Origin: an uncultured Porphyromonadaceae bacterium
GTDB lineage: Bacteria > Bacteroidota > Bacteroidia > Bacteroidales > Muribaculaceae
Assembly: GCA_905198125.1 (NCBI GenBank)
Contig: CAJKBH010000010.1
Coordinates: forward strand, 1-64,000
Reading direction: 5' to 3'
DNA: 64,000 nt
Shown: positions 27,254 to 36,099 of the stretch, piece by piece
Layout of the letters: each line of letters starts with the position of its first letter
How positions within the stretch are numbered: position 1 is the stretch's first letter
The notes under the pieces: generated by a model
What the model saw: only the letters and a program-made list of their open reading frames with translations
Told to the model about the DNA's origin: nothing
Database searches by the model: none
Program-made: the position numbers and the translations under genes

Positions 27254-28105
27254 TTATTTATTAGGTTGTATATTATCGTAAAGCCATTTGATCTCCACAT
27301 TCCAGATGTCGGGGTTGGGAGTCTCGAGTATAAGTGGCATATTGTCGAAGCGCGGGTCGTTGACCAGGCGGATGAAGAATTCGCGGCCCAGAGACCCGTC
27401 GCCGATCGAGGCGTGGCGGTCTATGTGCGATCCGAGGGTGCGCATATTGTCGTTCAGATGCAGAGCCATCAGATACTTAGCTCCGATTATGTCGTCGAAA
27501 TCCTGCCAGGTCTTCCGGTATCCTTCTGGCGAGTAGAGGTCATATCCGGCGGAATGCGAATGGCAAGTGTCCACGCATACACCGATGCGGCTCTTGTCCT
27601 CCACCTTGTCGATGATATGGGCCAGGTGTTCGAAACGCCAACCTAAGTTGGAGCCTTGTCCGGCAGTGGATTCAAGAACGGCCGTCACGCCCGATGTCTT
27701 GTCCAGGGTGATGTTGATGCTTTCGGCTATCAGGTTCAGACATTCGTCCTCAGGCATCTGATTCAGATGCGAGCCGGGATGGAAGTTAAGCAGCTTCAGA
27801 CCAAGCAGCTCGGCGCGGTGCATCTCGTCGTAGAACGATTTGCGCGACAGAGCAAGCTTTTTCTCGTCCGGACTGCCGAGATTGATAAGAAAGTTATCGT
27901 GAGGCAATATTACGTCGGGCGTGTAACCGAACTTCTCGCAATTCCGCTTGAAGTCGTCGATGGTGGCCGTAGACGGCTCTTTGGATACCCATCTGTTGCT
28001 GGAACCGGTAAACAGTGCGAATGCCTTGGCTCCGATTTCGTGTGCCGCGATGGGTGTGTTCTGTACGCCGCCTGCCGCGCTGACGTGTGCTCCGATATAT
28101 TTCAT
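27254..28105 (-). CDS. nfo: Endonuclease IV (AP endonuclease)
   Basis: Cuts DNA at abasic sites and removes 3' blocking groups in base excision repair, using three zinc ions. I start it at the ATG at 28105 (MKYIGAHVSAAGG), which gives 283 aa, the normal length; the frame reaching 28138 would overlap its own -7 box. Visible family motifs are GAHVSAAGG, the metal-site region NFHPGSH, VCVDTCHSHSAGYD, LHLNDN and LILETPNP. It is the first gene of the nfo-MFS-cdsA transcript, and its promoter interlocks with that of the divergent RNA methyltransferase gene. Confidence 0.96.
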   Translation of the reverse strand: MKYIGAHVSAAGGVQNTPIAAHEIGAKAFALFTGSSNRWVSKEPSTATIDDFKRNCEKFGYTPDVILPHDNFLINLGSPDEKKLALSRKSFYDEMHRAELLGLKLLNFHPGSHLNQMPEDECLNLIAESINITLDKTSGVTAVLESTAGQGSNLGWRFEHLAHIIDKVEDKSRIGVCVDTCHSHSAGYDLYSPEGYRKTWQDFDDIIGAKYLMALHLNDNMRTLGSHIDRHASIGDGSLGREFFIRLVNDPRFDNMPLILETPNPDIWNVEIKWLYDNIQPNK

Positions 28106-28137
28106 TTCTTTTAAATGGTCTCTTTTTAGTCCAAACA

Positions 28138-28171
28138 CAAAATTAATGATTATTTTTGATAATACGGCAAA
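28138..28171 (-). promoter_or_regulatory. Promoter of nfo (TTTG-N22-TAATTTTG)
   Basis: On the minus strand TTTG is at 28171-28168 and TAATTTTG at 28145-28138. It overlaps the divergent promoter at 28155-28186 by 17 bases, so the two cannot easily be occupied together. Confidence 0.7.
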
Positions 28172-28186
28172 TAAACTCTAATTTTG
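28155..28186 (+). promoter_or_regulatory. Promoter of the TrmH-family gene (TTTG-N20-TAATTTTG)
   Basis: TTTG at 28155-28158, 20-base spacer, TAATTTTG at 28179-28186, 29 bases before the ATG at 28215. It is interlocked with the nfo promoter. Confidence 0.78.
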
Positions 28187-28214
28187 TGCCACAAACCTTA
28201 GATAAAACATCAAT

Positions 28215-28955
28215 ATGAGAATATCGCGCAATAAGATGGCATTATACGGCAATCTCCATACGGTTAAGATGCGGAGGCGTCATGGACTCTTTACGGCGGA
28301 AGGTGCAAAGGCCGTGGAGGATTTGAGCCTGTATTTTCAGATTGACGCCTTGATATTGAGGGAAGGGACTGAAGTAGCGTCTGAATTGCGCGTAGAGGCC
28401 CCGGCCGTTTATGAGGTTACGGAAGGCGAGATGAAAAAGCTGTCGGAGTTCACGACGCCGTCGGATGTGATGGGAGTATTCAGAATTCCCGAGCAGTCGG
28501 TGCCGGAGCCTGACGGCTCAAAACTGTACGTGATGCTTGACGGGGTGCGCGACCCGGGCAATCTCGGCACCATAATCCGCACGTGCCATTGGTTCGGCGT
28601 TTTCGATATATACGCATCATACGATACGGTAGACTGCTACAATCCTAAGGTAGTCCAGGCCACAATGGGATCGTTGGGCGCGGTAAGGGTAAGCTATTGC
28701 AACCTGAAGGAAATGATAGAATCTCATCGGGACATGCCCGTATATGGCACGTTGCTAAACGGTGAAAATCTGTTTGAGTCACATCCCGAACCACGAGGAT
28801 TCATCGTGATGGGCAACGAAGGGAAGGGAATAACCGAAGAAATGAAACAGATGCTGACGCAGGCATACACCATACCGCCGGCTACAAGCAATCACGGCGA
28901 GTCATTGAATGTGGCCATAGCTACGGCAATCGTACTGGCAAAGTTTAATGAGTAG
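28215..28955 (+). CDS. TrmH/SpoU family RNA 2'-O-methyltransferase
   Basis: S-adenosylmethionine-dependent RNA ribose methyltransferase of 246 aa with the SPOUT knot motifs: DGVRDPGNLGTIIRTCHWFG (motif 1), GFIVMGNEGKGI (motif 2) and TIPPATSNHGESLNVAIATAI (motif 3). A short N-terminal L30e-like substrate-binding domain (RRRHGLFTAEGAKAVEDL) fits a 23S rRNA enzyme such as RlmB or TsnR relatives. The exact target nucleotide cannot be told. It faces nfo and ends convergent with yraN. Confidence 0.93.
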   Translation: MRISRNKMALYGNLHTVKMRRRHGLFTAEGAKAVEDLSLYFQIDALILREGTEVASELRVEAPAVYEVTEGEMKKLSEFTTPSDVMGVFRIPEQSVPEPDGSKLYVMLDGVRDPGNLGTIIRTCHWFGVFDIYASYDTVDCYNPKVVQATMGSLGAVRVSYCNLKEMIESHRDMPVYGTLLNGENLFESHPEPRGFIVMGNEGKGITEEMKQMLTQAYTIPPATSNHGESLNVAIATAIVLAKFNE

Positions 28956-28984
28956 TGAGTAGTGAATACTTAGTAGTTAGTATT
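28951..28984. repeat. Short tandem and inverted repeats between convergent genes
   Basis: Two tandem AGTAGTG copies (28951-28964) are followed by the inverted pair AATACT (28965-28970) and AGTATT (28979-28984) with an 8-base loop. It could be a weak terminator for the methyltransferase or yraN, but there is no proper U-tract. Confidence 0.35.
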
Positions 28985-29399
28985 AGCCGAAGCGGTGGCC
29001 ACCTGATTTCAGGGCCGGCATAAAGGCATCCTCATAGTGCTCAAGCGTGAAATCCTGTTGATTGCCTGTCAGCGTGATTATGTCAAACCGGTATTGATAC
29101 AACTGATCAAGTCTGCGCAGATATATGTCGGCGCCGGCTGTGATTTTGGCACGTTTCTTTCTGTCCACGGCTTCAGCGGGATCCTGATAGTCGCCTGACC
29201 TGGCTTTGACTTCGACGAAAACTATCTCCTGGTTCTTCTGGGCTACGATGTCAATCTCAATTTTGTTGAATTTCAGATTACGTTCCAGAATCGTATATCC
29301 CTGTTTGCGGAGATACTCGGCTGCCCTATCTTCAGCAAAGGCACCCCAATCTCTGTTCAGGGTGCCTTTGTGCTGATTAGATGACTGTTTCGAGTCCAT
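28983..29399 (-). CDS. YraN family (UPF0102) endonuclease-like protein
   Basis: 138-aa protein of the Holliday-junction-resolvase-like nuclease fold. The core has the PD-(D/E)XK-type pattern: RNLKFNKIEIDIVAQKNQEIVFVEVKAR, with Asp and the Glu-x-Lys of FVEVK. Biochemical function remains poorly defined in the family. The ATG overlaps the nadC stop by one base (TAATG), so the two are translationally coupled. The final ~15 residues are divergent. Confidence 0.92.
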   Translation of the reverse strand: MDSKQSSNQHKGTLNRDWGAFAEDRAAEYLRKQGYTILERNLKFNKIEIDIVAQKNQEIVFVEVKARSGDYQDPAEAVDRKKRAKITAGADIYLRRLDQLYQYRFDIITLTGNQQDFTLEHYEDAFMPALKSGGHRFG

Positions 29400-30247
29400 T
29401 ACATAGCCTTGAACGACATATCGAGCGACTTGACGCTGTGGGTCAACGCACCCACGGAGATGAAGTCCACACCGGCCTCGCCGTATTGGCGCAGGTTCTT
29501 AAGCGTGATGCCGCCCGACGACTCGGTCTCGACAGCGCCGTTAACCATCTTCACGGCTTCCTTGGTGAGTTCGGGGGTGAAGTTGTCGAACATGATGCGG
29601 TCCACGCCTCCATGCTCCAGCACGCGACGGATATCATCCAGGGTGCGCACCTCTACTTCAATCTTCAGGTCGTTGCCGTTGTCCTTGCAATACTGACGGG
29701 CACGGTCAATGGCTTTCTCTATGCCGCCGGCAAAGTCTATGTGGTTGTCCTTGATCAGAATCATGTCGAACAGGCCGATGCGGTGGTTCTTGCCGCCACC
29801 CATAGCCACGGCATCCTTCTCCAGGATACGCATGCCCGGAGTGGTCTTGCGGGTGTCGAGCACCTTGGTGTGCAGACCTTTCAGCTCGTTCTGATATGTG
29901 GCGGTCATAGTGGCGACGCCGCTCATGCGCTGCATGATGTTGAGCATGGTGCGCTCTGCCGTCAGCAACGACCGTACGGGACCCTCGGCTATGAAGGCGA
30001 TGTCACCGGGCTTTACTTCCGAGCCATCTTTGATGAACACTTCCATCTTTATGCTCGGATCCACCTTGTGCAGTACCTTTTCGGCCATCTCAACGCCGGC
30101 CAGTACACCGGGTTCCTTGATTATCAGTCTCGATTTGCCCATTTCGTCAGCCGGAATGGTCGAGAGGGTGGTATGGTCGCCGTCGCCTATATCCTCGGCA
30201 AACGCCAGGTCAAGAAGATCGTCTACGAGTTCGTCTCTTGTCTTCAT
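29399..30247 (-). CDS. nadC: Nicotinate-nucleotide pyrophosphorylase (carboxylating)
   Basis: Quinolinate phosphoribosyltransferase, third step of de novo NAD synthesis: quinolinate plus PRPP gives nicotinate mononucleotide. I start at ATG 30247 (MKTRDELVDDLL), which leaves 282 aa. Family motifs seen are ERTMLNIMQRMSGVAT, TRKTTPGMR, DNHI and the C-terminal barrel with MFDNFTPE and ESSGGI. nadA and nadB are not in the window. It is coupled to yraN downstream and preceded by the M3 peptidase gene with a 72-base gap containing AAACTTT repeats. Confidence 0.96.
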   Translation of the reverse strand: MKTRDELVDDLLDLAFAEDIGDGDHTTLSTIPADEMGKSRLIIKEPGVLAGVEMAEKVLHKVDPSIKMEVFIKDGSEVKPGDIAFIAEGPVRSLLTAERTMLNIMQRMSGVATMTATYQNELKGLHTKVLDTRKTTPGMRILEKDAVAMGGGKNHRIGLFDMILIKDNHIDFAGGIEKAIDRARQYCKDNGNDLKIEVEVRTLDDIRRVLEHGGVDRIMFDNFTPELTKEAVKMVNGAVETESSGGITLKNLRQYGEAGVDFISVGALTHSVKSLDMSFKAM

Positions 30248-30290
30248 CTCTTTATCTGAATGTATGAGAACCTTCAAAAAGGATTTCTCT

Positions 30291-30320
30291 TAACTTTTTA
30301 AACTTTATAAACTTTTCAAC
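30291..30320 (-). repeat. AAACTTT repeat spacer
   Basis: Three closely spaced AACTTT-type units between nadC and the M3 peptidase gene, resembling the 4701-4726 spacer. No terminator or promoter function is evident. Confidence 0.35.
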
Positions 30321-32449
30321 TATTTGATGCCGTCGCGCTCAAGTAGCGCGTCGTTGGTAGGCTGCTTGCCACGGAACTCCACGTAGAGTTCCATCGGGTC
30401 CTTGGTGTCGCCGCTCTGCAGCATCTTCAGGAACTTGTCGGCTGTCTTGCGGTCGAACACACCGTTCTCCTTGAATGCGGCGAATGCATCGGCATCCAGG
30501 GCCTCCGACCATTTGTAGCCGTAATATCCGGCGGCATAGCCTCCCGAGAAAATGTGGGAGAACGCCGAGGATATAAGATTTTCGGGCACGGCGTCAAAGA
30601 TGCGAACGGGATCCAGAGCCTTTTCCTCGAAGTCCTTGACAGACGACGAAGCGAGCAGCGGTTCCTCGATTGTGTGGTAAGCCATGTCGAGGTATCCGAA
30701 TCCAAGCTGGCGCATGGTGGCGTATGCGGCGCCGAACTGCGACGACTTGATCAGCTTGTCGATCAGGGCCTGAGGCATCTTCTTGCCGGTCTTGTAATGC
30801 TTGGCGAATGTGTCAAGGAATTCCTTACGGGTCAGATAGTTCTCGTTGAACTGCGAGAACAGCTCCACGAAGTCATGGTCAACGTTGGTGCCGGCCAGCG
30901 AGTTGTATTTAGCCTGGCTTGAGAGGCCGTGAAGGGCGTGTCCGAACTCGTGAAGGAAGGTCTCGACCTCGTCGGTGTTGAGCAGCACGGGGTCGTTGCC
31001 CACGGGCTTCGAGAAGTTGCATACTATCGAGATCAGCGGGATTATGCGGTTGCCGTTGTCGTCCTTGGATTCCGAGCGGAACTCGGTCATCCATGCGCCG
31101 GGACGCTTGGTGTCACGATAGAAGAAGTCGGTGTATAGGATGCCGAGCAGTTTCTTGTCGCGGTCGTAAACCTCAAACACCTTGACATCAGGATGATATT
31201 TGTCGATTTTGGTATTCTCCTTGAAAGTGTAGCCGTACAGTTTTGTGGCGAGTCCGAGCACGCCCTTTATGGTGTTGTTCAGCTCAAAATATGGCTTCAT
31301 GTCCTCCTCGTTGAAGGCATAGCGGTCGTTCTTCAGCTTCTCGAACCAGAAGGAATAATCCCAGGGCATGAGCTTGAAATCGGCGCCCTCGGTCTGGCGT
31401 GCGTAGTCCTGCAGCTCGTTTATTTCCTTGCGCATCGGCTCGGTGTAATCCTTGTTCAGACCGCTCAAGAATTCCATTACGGCCTCGGGAGTCTTGGCCA
31501 TGGTGTTCTGCAGCTGATACTCGGCGAAGTTCTTTTTGCCCATCAGCTGGGCGATCTGCAGGCGGATGTTGGCGATATCCTTCAGGATAAGCGTGTTGTC
31601 GTTCGGCCCCCCGGTGTTGGTTGATCCGCTCAGGCTGTACAGCTTATGGCGCAGGTCGCGGTTGGTGCTGTACATCATGAAGGGTGCGTAGCTGGGACGG
31701 TATATTGTAACCAGGTAAAGGGAACCGTCGTCGGCTTTGCCTTCGGCCTTCAGCGCGTCGGCTGCTGCCGAACGGTAGGCGGCCTTGATTGACTCGGGAA
31801 TGCCTCCGAGCTGATCCTCGGTGAGCCACATACGGCGCGAGGGATCCTTCATCTCGTTGGTGACGTTCTGCGAGAATTTCACGTTCAGGTCGCTGAGCGT
31901 GGACTGCAGACGGCGCAGCTTCTCACGGTCGGCCTCCTTCAGATCGGCGCCGGAAGTCAGGAACTCGGTATAGGTCTTGTGAATGAGACGGCGGTCTTCG
32001 GGAGTGAGCGACGTATCAGTATCGGCATTGTCATGCACGAACTTGATGCGGTCCCACAGTTTCTTGTTCAGCATGATGTCGGTGCTGTGCTGCGACAGGA
32101 AGGGAGTGACGTAGGTGTATGCCTCCATGATGTCGTCGGTGCCGTTGGCCGACTCGATGTTGCTGAGTGCCAGAATAGCGCGGTTCAGCACCTCGCCGCT
32201 GCGGTCCAGGGCCACGATGGTGTTCTCGAACGTAGGATTGCTGCGCTGCTTGGTGATGGCGTCTATTTCCTGGTTCTGCAGTTTTATGCCTTCCATCACG
32301 GCCTCCTGCATCTCCTTGGCCGTGAGTTTGCTGAACGGCATGGTGCCGTACAGATCGGTGGTGCCCGTTATGAGAGGATTGGCCGCTGTGGCCGGAATAT
32401 CTGTAAGTGCCATGAGTGTCAAGGCTAAAAATAATAATGTTTTCTTCAT
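30320..32449 (-). CDS. M3 family peptidyl-dipeptidase
   Basis: 709-aa exported zinc peptidase of the Dcp/thimet oligopeptidase family that trims dipeptides from the C-terminus of short peptides. An N-terminal signal peptide (MKKTLLFLALTLMALTDIPATA) precedes the M3 fold. The zinc site HEFGH lies at residues 500-504 (HEFGHALHG), with the downstream Glu ligand in the following helix. Export suggests periplasmic peptide use. It begins only 4 bases downstream of a beta-barrel gene, so the two are probably one transcript with nadC and yraN. Confidence 0.95.
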   Translation of the reverse strand: MKKTLLFLALTLMALTDIPATAANPLITGTTDLYGTMPFSKLTAKEMQEAVMEGIKLQNQEIDAITKQRSNPTFENTIVALDRSGEVLNRAILALSNIESANGTDDIMEAYTYVTPFLSQHSTDIMLNKKLWDRIKFVHDNADTDTSLTPEDRRLIHKTYTEFLTSGADLKEADREKLRRLQSTLSDLNVKFSQNVTNEMKDPSRRMWLTEDQLGGIPESIKAAYRSAAADALKAEGKADDGSLYLVTIYRPSYAPFMMYSTNRDLRHKLYSLSGSTNTGGPNDNTLILKDIANIRLQIAQLMGKKNFAEYQLQNTMAKTPEAVMEFLSGLNKDYTEPMRKEINELQDYARQTEGADFKLMPWDYSFWFEKLKNDRYAFNEEDMKPYFELNNTIKGVLGLATKLYGYTFKENTKIDKYHPDVKVFEVYDRDKKLLGILYTDFFYRDTKRPGAWMTEFRSESKDDNGNRIIPLISIVCNFSKPVGNDPVLLNTDEVETFLHEFGHALHGLSSQAKYNSLAGTNVDHDFVELFSQFNENYLTRKEFLDTFAKHYKTGKKMPQALIDKLIKSSQFGAAYATMRQLGFGYLDMAYHTIEEPLLASSSVKDFEEKALDPVRIFDAVPENLISSAFSHIFSGGYAAGYYGYKWSEALDADAFAAFKENGVFDRKTADKFLKMLQSGDTKDPMELYVEFRGKQPTNDALLERDGIK

Positions 32450-32453
32450 TATG

Positions 32454-33152
32454 TCAGAAATTAATTCCTATTTGCAGTCGTGCGTATGTAATGGCCTTCA
32501 TGTCGAGGCCTGTCAGCTCGCGGTGGTTCTTGTCGAAGAATCTGCTGCATGCCGAGACGATGATATAGCTTTTGGCGTGGCGCGATTGGGTCAGGTTGAT
32601 GCCGCAACCCAATGCGGAGATGATGTCGCCGTGGGTTTTGGAGCCCTTGAGCGTGGTGAATGAATATCCCGCCTGAAGGTTGAGGAAGCAAAGCGAGGGT
32701 TTCTTACGGAACGACGTGCGCATCACGAAGTAGACGGGCAGGAAGTTATTGCCCGAATCGATGCCGCGCTGGAACCCGACGCCGACGCCCACGACCTTGA
32801 AAACCGCGTTTTTGTAGCCGAAATTCACATCAAGGTCGAACGTCGACATATTGTGGGCCGTCATGTCGATGGACGAACCGAATTCAGCCCCCCACGTGAA
32901 ATGCGACTTGCCCAGGTCTATCGATTTGTCCGGGAAAAGGCTTTCCGTGGTATGCTTCCGCTTGTCGGGGATGTTGACTAACGCGCCCGTATCGAAATAC
33001 TGTTCCTGTTCCGCTACCGAATCGTTTCTGACCGTAAGCGTGCCGTTATCCTTGACCTTGTAGGTGATTACCTCGGCATTGGCTGTCGGAACCGTAGCTC
33101 CAAACAACAAGCCTACGGCAAGGAATATGTTGTGAAGTATATTCTTTGTCAT
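32454..33152 (-). CDS. Hypothetical outer-membrane beta-barrel protein
   Basis: 232 aa with a signal peptide (hydrophobic residues ~5-22, ending ...TANAEV). The mature part has alternating polar and aromatic/hydrophobic strands such as WGAEFGSSIDM, FDLDVNFGYK and YARLQIGINF, with a terminal aromatic residue, which fits a small 8-10-stranded barrel. No family is recognised with confidence. It lies 4 bases upstream of the M3 peptidase gene, and its role may relate to peptide handling, but only by position. Confidence 0.6.
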   Translation of the reverse strand: MTKNILHNIFLAVGLLFGATVPTANAEVITYKVKDNGTLTVRNDSVAEQEQYFDTGALVNIPDKRKHTTESLFPDKSIDLGKSHFTWGAEFGSSIDMTAHNMSTFDLDVNFGYKNAVFKVVGVGVGFQRGIDSGNNFLPVYFVMRTSFRKKPSLCFLNLQAGYSFTTLKGSKTHGDIISALGCGINLTQSRHAKSYIIVSACSRFFDKNHRELTGLDMKAITYARLQIGINF

Positions 33153-33192
33153 AGGCTTCAGGTTAGTGGTTGATGTATGATTACCGCAGGCA

Positions 33193-34053
33193 TTACTCGC
33201 CTAAATATGATTTCAGCAGTTTGCTTTTCTGACCTTTGAGCCGGCGGATGGCCTTCTCCTTGATCTGGCGTACGCGTTCGCGTGTCAGGTCGAACTTGGC
33301 GCCGATTTCCTCCAGAGTCATTTCCTGGCATCCGATGCCGAAGAACATCTTCAGAATTTCACGTTCGCGGTCATAAAGCTGTTTGAGGGCACGGTCCACT
33401 TCCTTGGAAAGCGATTCCTTGTTCAGGTCGGCGTCAGCCATGGGTGAGTCGTCGTTGGTGAGCACGTCGAGCAGCGAATTGTCCTCGCCTTCAACGAATG
33501 GAGCGTCTACCGAAATGGGACGGCCGCTGACCTGAATGGCGTCGGAGATTTTGTCGACCGACATATCAAGGCGTTCTGCCAGCTCCTCGGTCGAGGGCCG
33601 ACGCTCGTTTTCCTGCTCGAAGCGGGCCATCTCCTTGGTTATCTTGTTCAGCGAACCTACCTGATTCAGGGGCAGGCGCACTATACGCGACTGCTCGGCC
33701 AGTGCCTGTAGAATGGATTGACGTATCCACCATACGGCATACGAAATGAATTTAAATCCTCGCGTTTCGTCAAACTTCTGAGCGGCGCGTATCAGGCCCA
33801 GATTGCCCTCGTTGATCAGGTCGGGAAGGCTGAGACCTTGATTCTGATACTGTTTAGCTACGGAAACGACAAAACGAAGATTCGCTTTAATCAGCTTATC
33901 GAGCGCTGCCTGATCTCCCTTCTTGATTCTTTGTGCCAGTTCTACCTCTTCGCTTACCGAAATAAGCTCCTCACGACCAATCTCCTGAAGATACTTGTCA
34001 AGTGAAGCGCTCTCGCGATTGGTAATTGACTTGGTTATCTTGAGTTGTCTCAT
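33193..34053 (-). CDS. rpoD: Primary RNA polymerase sigma factor (sigma-A type)
   Basis: 286-aa group 1 sigma factor in the short form usual in Bacteroidetes, lacking a large N-terminal region 1.1. Region 1.2 starts at SLDKYLQEIG. Region 2 contains NLRFVVSVAKQYQNQGLSLPDLINEGN and the -10-reading helix around GFKFISYAVWWIRQSI. Region 3 follows, and region 4 has EREILKMFFGIG and RERVRQIKEKAIRRLK. It would recognise the TTTG/TAnnTTTG promoters listed here. A perfect palindrome lies upstream at 34106-34131. Confidence 0.97.
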   Translation of the reverse strand: MRQLKITKSITNRESASLDKYLQEIGREELISVSEEVELAQRIKKGDQAALDKLIKANLRFVVSVAKQYQNQGLSLPDLINEGNLGLIRAAQKFDETRGFKFISYAVWWIRQSILQALAEQSRIVRLPLNQVGSLNKITKEMARFEQENERRPSTEELAERLDMSVDKISDAIQVSGRPISVDAPFVEGEDNSLLDVLTNDDSPMADADLNKESLSKEVDRALKQLYDREREILKMFFGIGCQEMTLEEIGAKFDLTRERVRQIKEKAIRRLKGQKSKLLKSYLGE

Positions 34054-34105
34054 ATATCTATTATTGCAGCCCGTCTTCTATACCTTATTGCATAGTGAGC
34101 CTATA

Positions 34106-34131
34106 ATTTATAACACACAATTGTTATAAAT
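34106..34131. promoter_or_regulatory. Palindrome upstream of rpoD
   Basis: Perfect 10-bp arms ATTTATAACA (34106-34115) and TGTTATAAAT (34122-34131) with a 6-base spacer, 53 bases before the rpoD start. No U-run follows on the minus strand, so an operator is more likely than a terminator. No matching promoter box was found nearby. Confidence 0.4.
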
Positions 34132-34192
34132 ATTTTCTAAAAAGAGAATTTTTTTATTTAAGTTAAAAACAAGGTCGGATTTTTTACAGAAA

Positions 34193-35218
34193 TCAGGTCA
34201 TAATCTTGAAAATAAGTTCCTGTAAGAGATCGTATTCGTTGCCGAATGAACCGATGCCCTTGTTCTTGGCATCGAACTCGCGCAGGTGATGTATGGCGTT
34301 GACAGCCTTGGCAGGTGAATAGGTTCTCAATCCGGTTTTGTAATCTCCCAACGAATAGGCATTCTTGGCCTCCAGAGCAACCATAAGACTGGAATCGTCT
34401 TTGCTTGGAAGGAAATGCGCCACCGTCAGTTTCGCGAAATAATTGAACAGCACCGACCCCGTTACGATAGTGGGATTGTTCTTGGGATTGTTGCGGAAAT
34501 ACTTAATTATGGCACAGCACTTGGGATAATCACGGTTTATTACGGCCTTCAGAAGCTCCCAGTTGTTGTAGTCTTTCGATATTCCGACGTTCTTCTCGAC
34601 ATCCTCGGGCGAGATACGTCCTTTGCCACCTTTGATCTGAATCAGTTTGCCAAGCTCACCGAACAACTTGCTCAGAGGTGCGCCGATATATTCGCACAGC
34701 ATGGACACGGCCTTGTCGTCGATGCTGATCTTATGTTGCTGGCAGTAATCCTTCACGTAGGCCGGCAACTGATAGTCGCGCGGCGATTCGGATTTGAAGA
34801 CAATGCCCTCGCTTTTGGCGGCGGCTTTCTGCAGGTTGGCAGTGGCTGCCGTCTTTTCGCCCGTGAACGTTATGACCAGCACTGTGGTCATGTTGGGATT
34901 GGCCACATACTGCACGAACTTGTCCAGCTCGTTCTTGGCATTGGCCATAGCCTGCGATTCCTTAAGGATCACCAGCTTGCGGTCGGCCATGACGGGAAAC
35001 TGCTGGGCGCAGTTCACAACCGATTCCGCAACGGTCTGGCTGCCGTAGTAGAGGTTGTAGTTAAAATCGCGGTCCTCCGGGGCCACGACGCGCTTTTCCA
35101 GCTCGGCCACAATCAGGTCGATAAAATACGTTTCCTGACCTACAAGCACATAGACAGGATTGATTTTACCGGCACGTATGTCGGCTATTATTTTTCTATA
35201 ATCAGTTGCCGCTGCCAT
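34193..35218 (-). CDS. holA: DNA polymerase III delta subunit
   Basis: Clamp-loader delta subunit (341 aa) that opens the beta clamp. The N-terminal region VYVLVGQETYFIDLIVAELEKRV corresponds to the ATPase-like domain with its degenerate nucleotide site. The following RKLVILKESQAM and central NVGISKDYNNWELLKAVINRDYPKC parts are typical of bacterial HolA. Its start overlaps the 3' end of the CPBP protease gene by 17 bases, implying co-transcription from the alaS side. Confidence 0.93.
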   Translation of the reverse strand: MAAATDYRKIIADIRAGKINPVYVLVGQETYFIDLIVAELEKRVVAPEDRDFNYNLYYGSQTVAESVVNCAQQFPVMADRKLVILKESQAMANAKNELDKFVQYVANPNMTTVLVITFTGEKTAATANLQKAAAKSEGIVFKSESPRDYQLPAYVKDYCQQHKISIDDKAVSMLCEYIGAPLSKLFGELGKLIQIKGGKGRISPEDVEKNVGISKDYNNWELLKAVINRDYPKCCAIIKYFRNNPKNNPTIVTGSVLFNYFAKLTVAHFLPSKDDSSLMVALEAKNAYSLGDYKTGLRTYSPAKAVNAIHHLREFDAKNKGIGSFGNEYDLLQELIFKIMT

Positions 35219-36065
35219 TGGGAATGCGTCTATTTGAGTATATGATGAACAATATGGTCAGGAGAGTGCAGAATATGAACCACCAGGGGATGCCTGATGT
35301 GTCGGTGATGTATTGTTCGAAATCGAACGAAGTGCCGTTGCGCCGGTTGATCCATTCGGTAACGACCACTATTGAATTGTTGATGCCGTGCAGCAGAGCC
35401 GGTGCCCAGATGGAGCCGGTGCGCCAGTACACGTAACCGAACATGGCGCCCAATAATAGACGCGGCACGAAACCGAAGAACTGGAAATGCACGAAACTGA
35501 AGATTGCGGCCGCCGACCATATCGCCACAGCGGGGGAGAGACGTGACGCCATCATCATACGCTGGATGCCGGCACGGAAAAACATCTCCTCGGCCAGTCC
35601 GGTGAACAGCCCTACTATAAGGATGTTGACTATCAGACCTCCTACGGTTGTAGTGCTCATAATTGCCGCCGTGGCGTCGGCTCCGGCGTTTTCCCAATCG
35701 CGCAAAGTCTGTTCCAGACCCTTCATGCTGTCGGGAAACGAAATGTCGGCATTGTAATATATTATCTGAGCCATTGCCGGATAGGCTATGACATACAGCA
35801 CTAACATCCATCCCAGCGACCTGAGGGTGAGACTGCGGTCCATACCCATCATGTTCCATGGCCGTGCGGATGTCATAAGCCAGGACAGCATGGTGGGGAA
35901 TATGAATACAAACAGACCCTGGATCACCGAAACCGTCAGGATGGAACAGCGTCGGTCCGGACCTATGGAATTGACTACATTCTGCGTCATTCCCATCAAA
36001 AGGAACATCACCACGAAGGAGAGTGCGAAAACTCCCCATCGTGATGATGCGTCAAATATCTTCAT
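35202..36065 (-). CDS. CPBP family intramembrane glutamic endopeptidase
   Basis: 287-aa membrane protease of the ABI/CAAX (Rce1-like) family. I use the ATG at 36065 (MKIFDASSRWG), because the longer frame adds 56 basic, non-family residues. About seven hydrophobic helices are present. The catalytic motifs are EEMFFRAG (EExxxR), FVHF (HxxxF region) and HGINN (HxxxN). Substrates are unknown; the family includes bacteriocin-immunity and prenyl-protein processing members. It lies 34 bases after alaS and overlaps holA. Confidence 0.93.
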   Translation of the reverse strand: MKIFDASSRWGVFALSFVVMFLLMGMTQNVVNSIGPDRRCSILTVSVIQGLFVFIFPTMLSWLMTSARPWNMMGMDRSLTLRSLGWMLVLYVIAYPAMAQIIYYNADISFPDSMKGLEQTLRDWENAGADATAAIMSTTTVGGLIVNILIVGLFTGLAEEMFFRAGIQRMMMASRLSPAVAIWSAAAIFSFVHFQFFGFVPRLLLGAMFGYVYWRTGSIWAPALLHGINNSIVVVTEWINRRNGTSFDFEQYITDTSGIPWWFIFCTLLTILFIIYSNRRIPNGSGN

Positions 36066-36099
36066 TTTCAAATTATCCGTAATTTTCAGGGACAGCCGC

